NCBI GenBank assembly: GCA_934122125.1
Contig: CAKOVW010000019.1
Coordinates: forward strand, 1 to 22,790
From: an uncultured Clostridia bacterium
Lineage (GTDB): Bacteria > Bacillota > Clostridia > TANB77 > CAG-508
DNA length: 22,790 bases
Reading direction: 5' to 3'
The notes beneath the pieces are model-generated. The model was given only the letters and a program-made list of their open reading frames with translations, did no database searches and was not told where the DNA came from. Numbering within the stretch: position 1 is the stretch's first letter; each line of letters begins with the position of its first letter. The position numbers and the translations under genes are program-made. Positions 22,735 through 22,790 of the stretch are shown one piece after another.

Positions 22735-22790
22735 AAATAACAAACCTTTGAGAAACCAAAAATAATAAAGGAAGATAGAAGCAAACTATC

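Larger units (their letters stand above)
22414..22790 (+). promoter_or_regulatory. Gene-free leader with two tandem promoters, probably of an rRNA operon
   Basis: No coding frame is supported in 377 bases. The stretch holds phased A-tracts (22451–22485), promoter 1 (22490–22518), promoter 2 (22656–22684), a start-proximal hairpin (22693–22712) and a boxA-like element (about 22720–22734). This arrangement is typical of Bacillota rRNA operons; the 16S gene would lie just beyond the window. Confidence 0.6.

Noticed and set aside
1..22790. Transposons, prophage genes, CRISPR arrays, tRNA genes
   Set aside because: No transposase, integrase, repeat-spacer pattern or cloverleaf-like sequence was seen; the gene content is core chromosomal.

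Overview
The window comes from a low-GC (about 30% by eye) endospore-forming member of the Bacillota, most likely an uncultured Clostridia lineage. Three things support this. The gene order murA–ftsQ–DUF881–DUF881–sbp–ftsA–ftsZ–spoIIGA–sigE–sigG–ylmC matches the Bacillus/Clostridium chromosome. A, T-ending and AGA codons dominate. The sporulation sigma factors SigE and SigG are both present. No mobile element, CRISPR array or tRNA was found.

Layout. 1–804: 3' part of tuf (EF-Tu) with its terminator. 805–1142: gene-free stretch with hairpins, a palindrome and a strong promoter. 1143–4955: secreted SH3/NlpC-P60 wall hydrolase and the DNA-uptake channel ComEC, whose frame is broken twice. 5006–6675: Sua5 (t6A synthesis) and a BofC-domain membrane protein, ending in a bidirectional terminator. 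6717–9635 (minus): a zinc-finger ClpE-type unfoldase, translationally coupled to pgsA. 9810–12597: a membrane-anchored protein of unknown function and topoisomerase III. 12701–18290: murA, then a division block from a hairpin-led promoter. 18341–19453: ftsZ. 19591–22092: the spoIIG operon (spoIIGA, sigE) and sigG. 22180–22413: ylmC. 22414–22790: two tandem rRNA-type promoters and a boxA-like leader, so a 16S rRNA gene probably follows.

Main discovery. Three genes need a +1 frame change to give full-length family members: comEC at 4856, spoIIGA at 19717 and sigE at 21126. In all three the zero-frame codon at the break is CGG. Skipping its C lets GGN be read as the glycine expected at that position, after which perfect homology continues. 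I scanned all 20 genes (about 7,000 codons) by eye. CGG occurs in frame nowhere else, although CGT, CGC, CGA, AGA and AGG are all used and the trinucleotide CGG is common out of frame. The simplest single explanation is that CGG is not a normal sense codon here but a +1 shift codon ('CGGN' read as Gly), possibly because no tRNA reads it. Two key sporulation proteins would then depend on it. Three like-for-like mutations or systematic sequencing errors are the alternatives. A different, -1-type break in comEC near 3620–3635 does not fit this rule.

Regulatory reading. spoIIG has a Spo0A-box match and an abnormally long -35/-10 spacing. The sigG Shine-Dalgarno is locked in a 12-bp hairpin in read-through RNA but should be free in RNA from a forespore-type promoter lying inside the hairpin loop.
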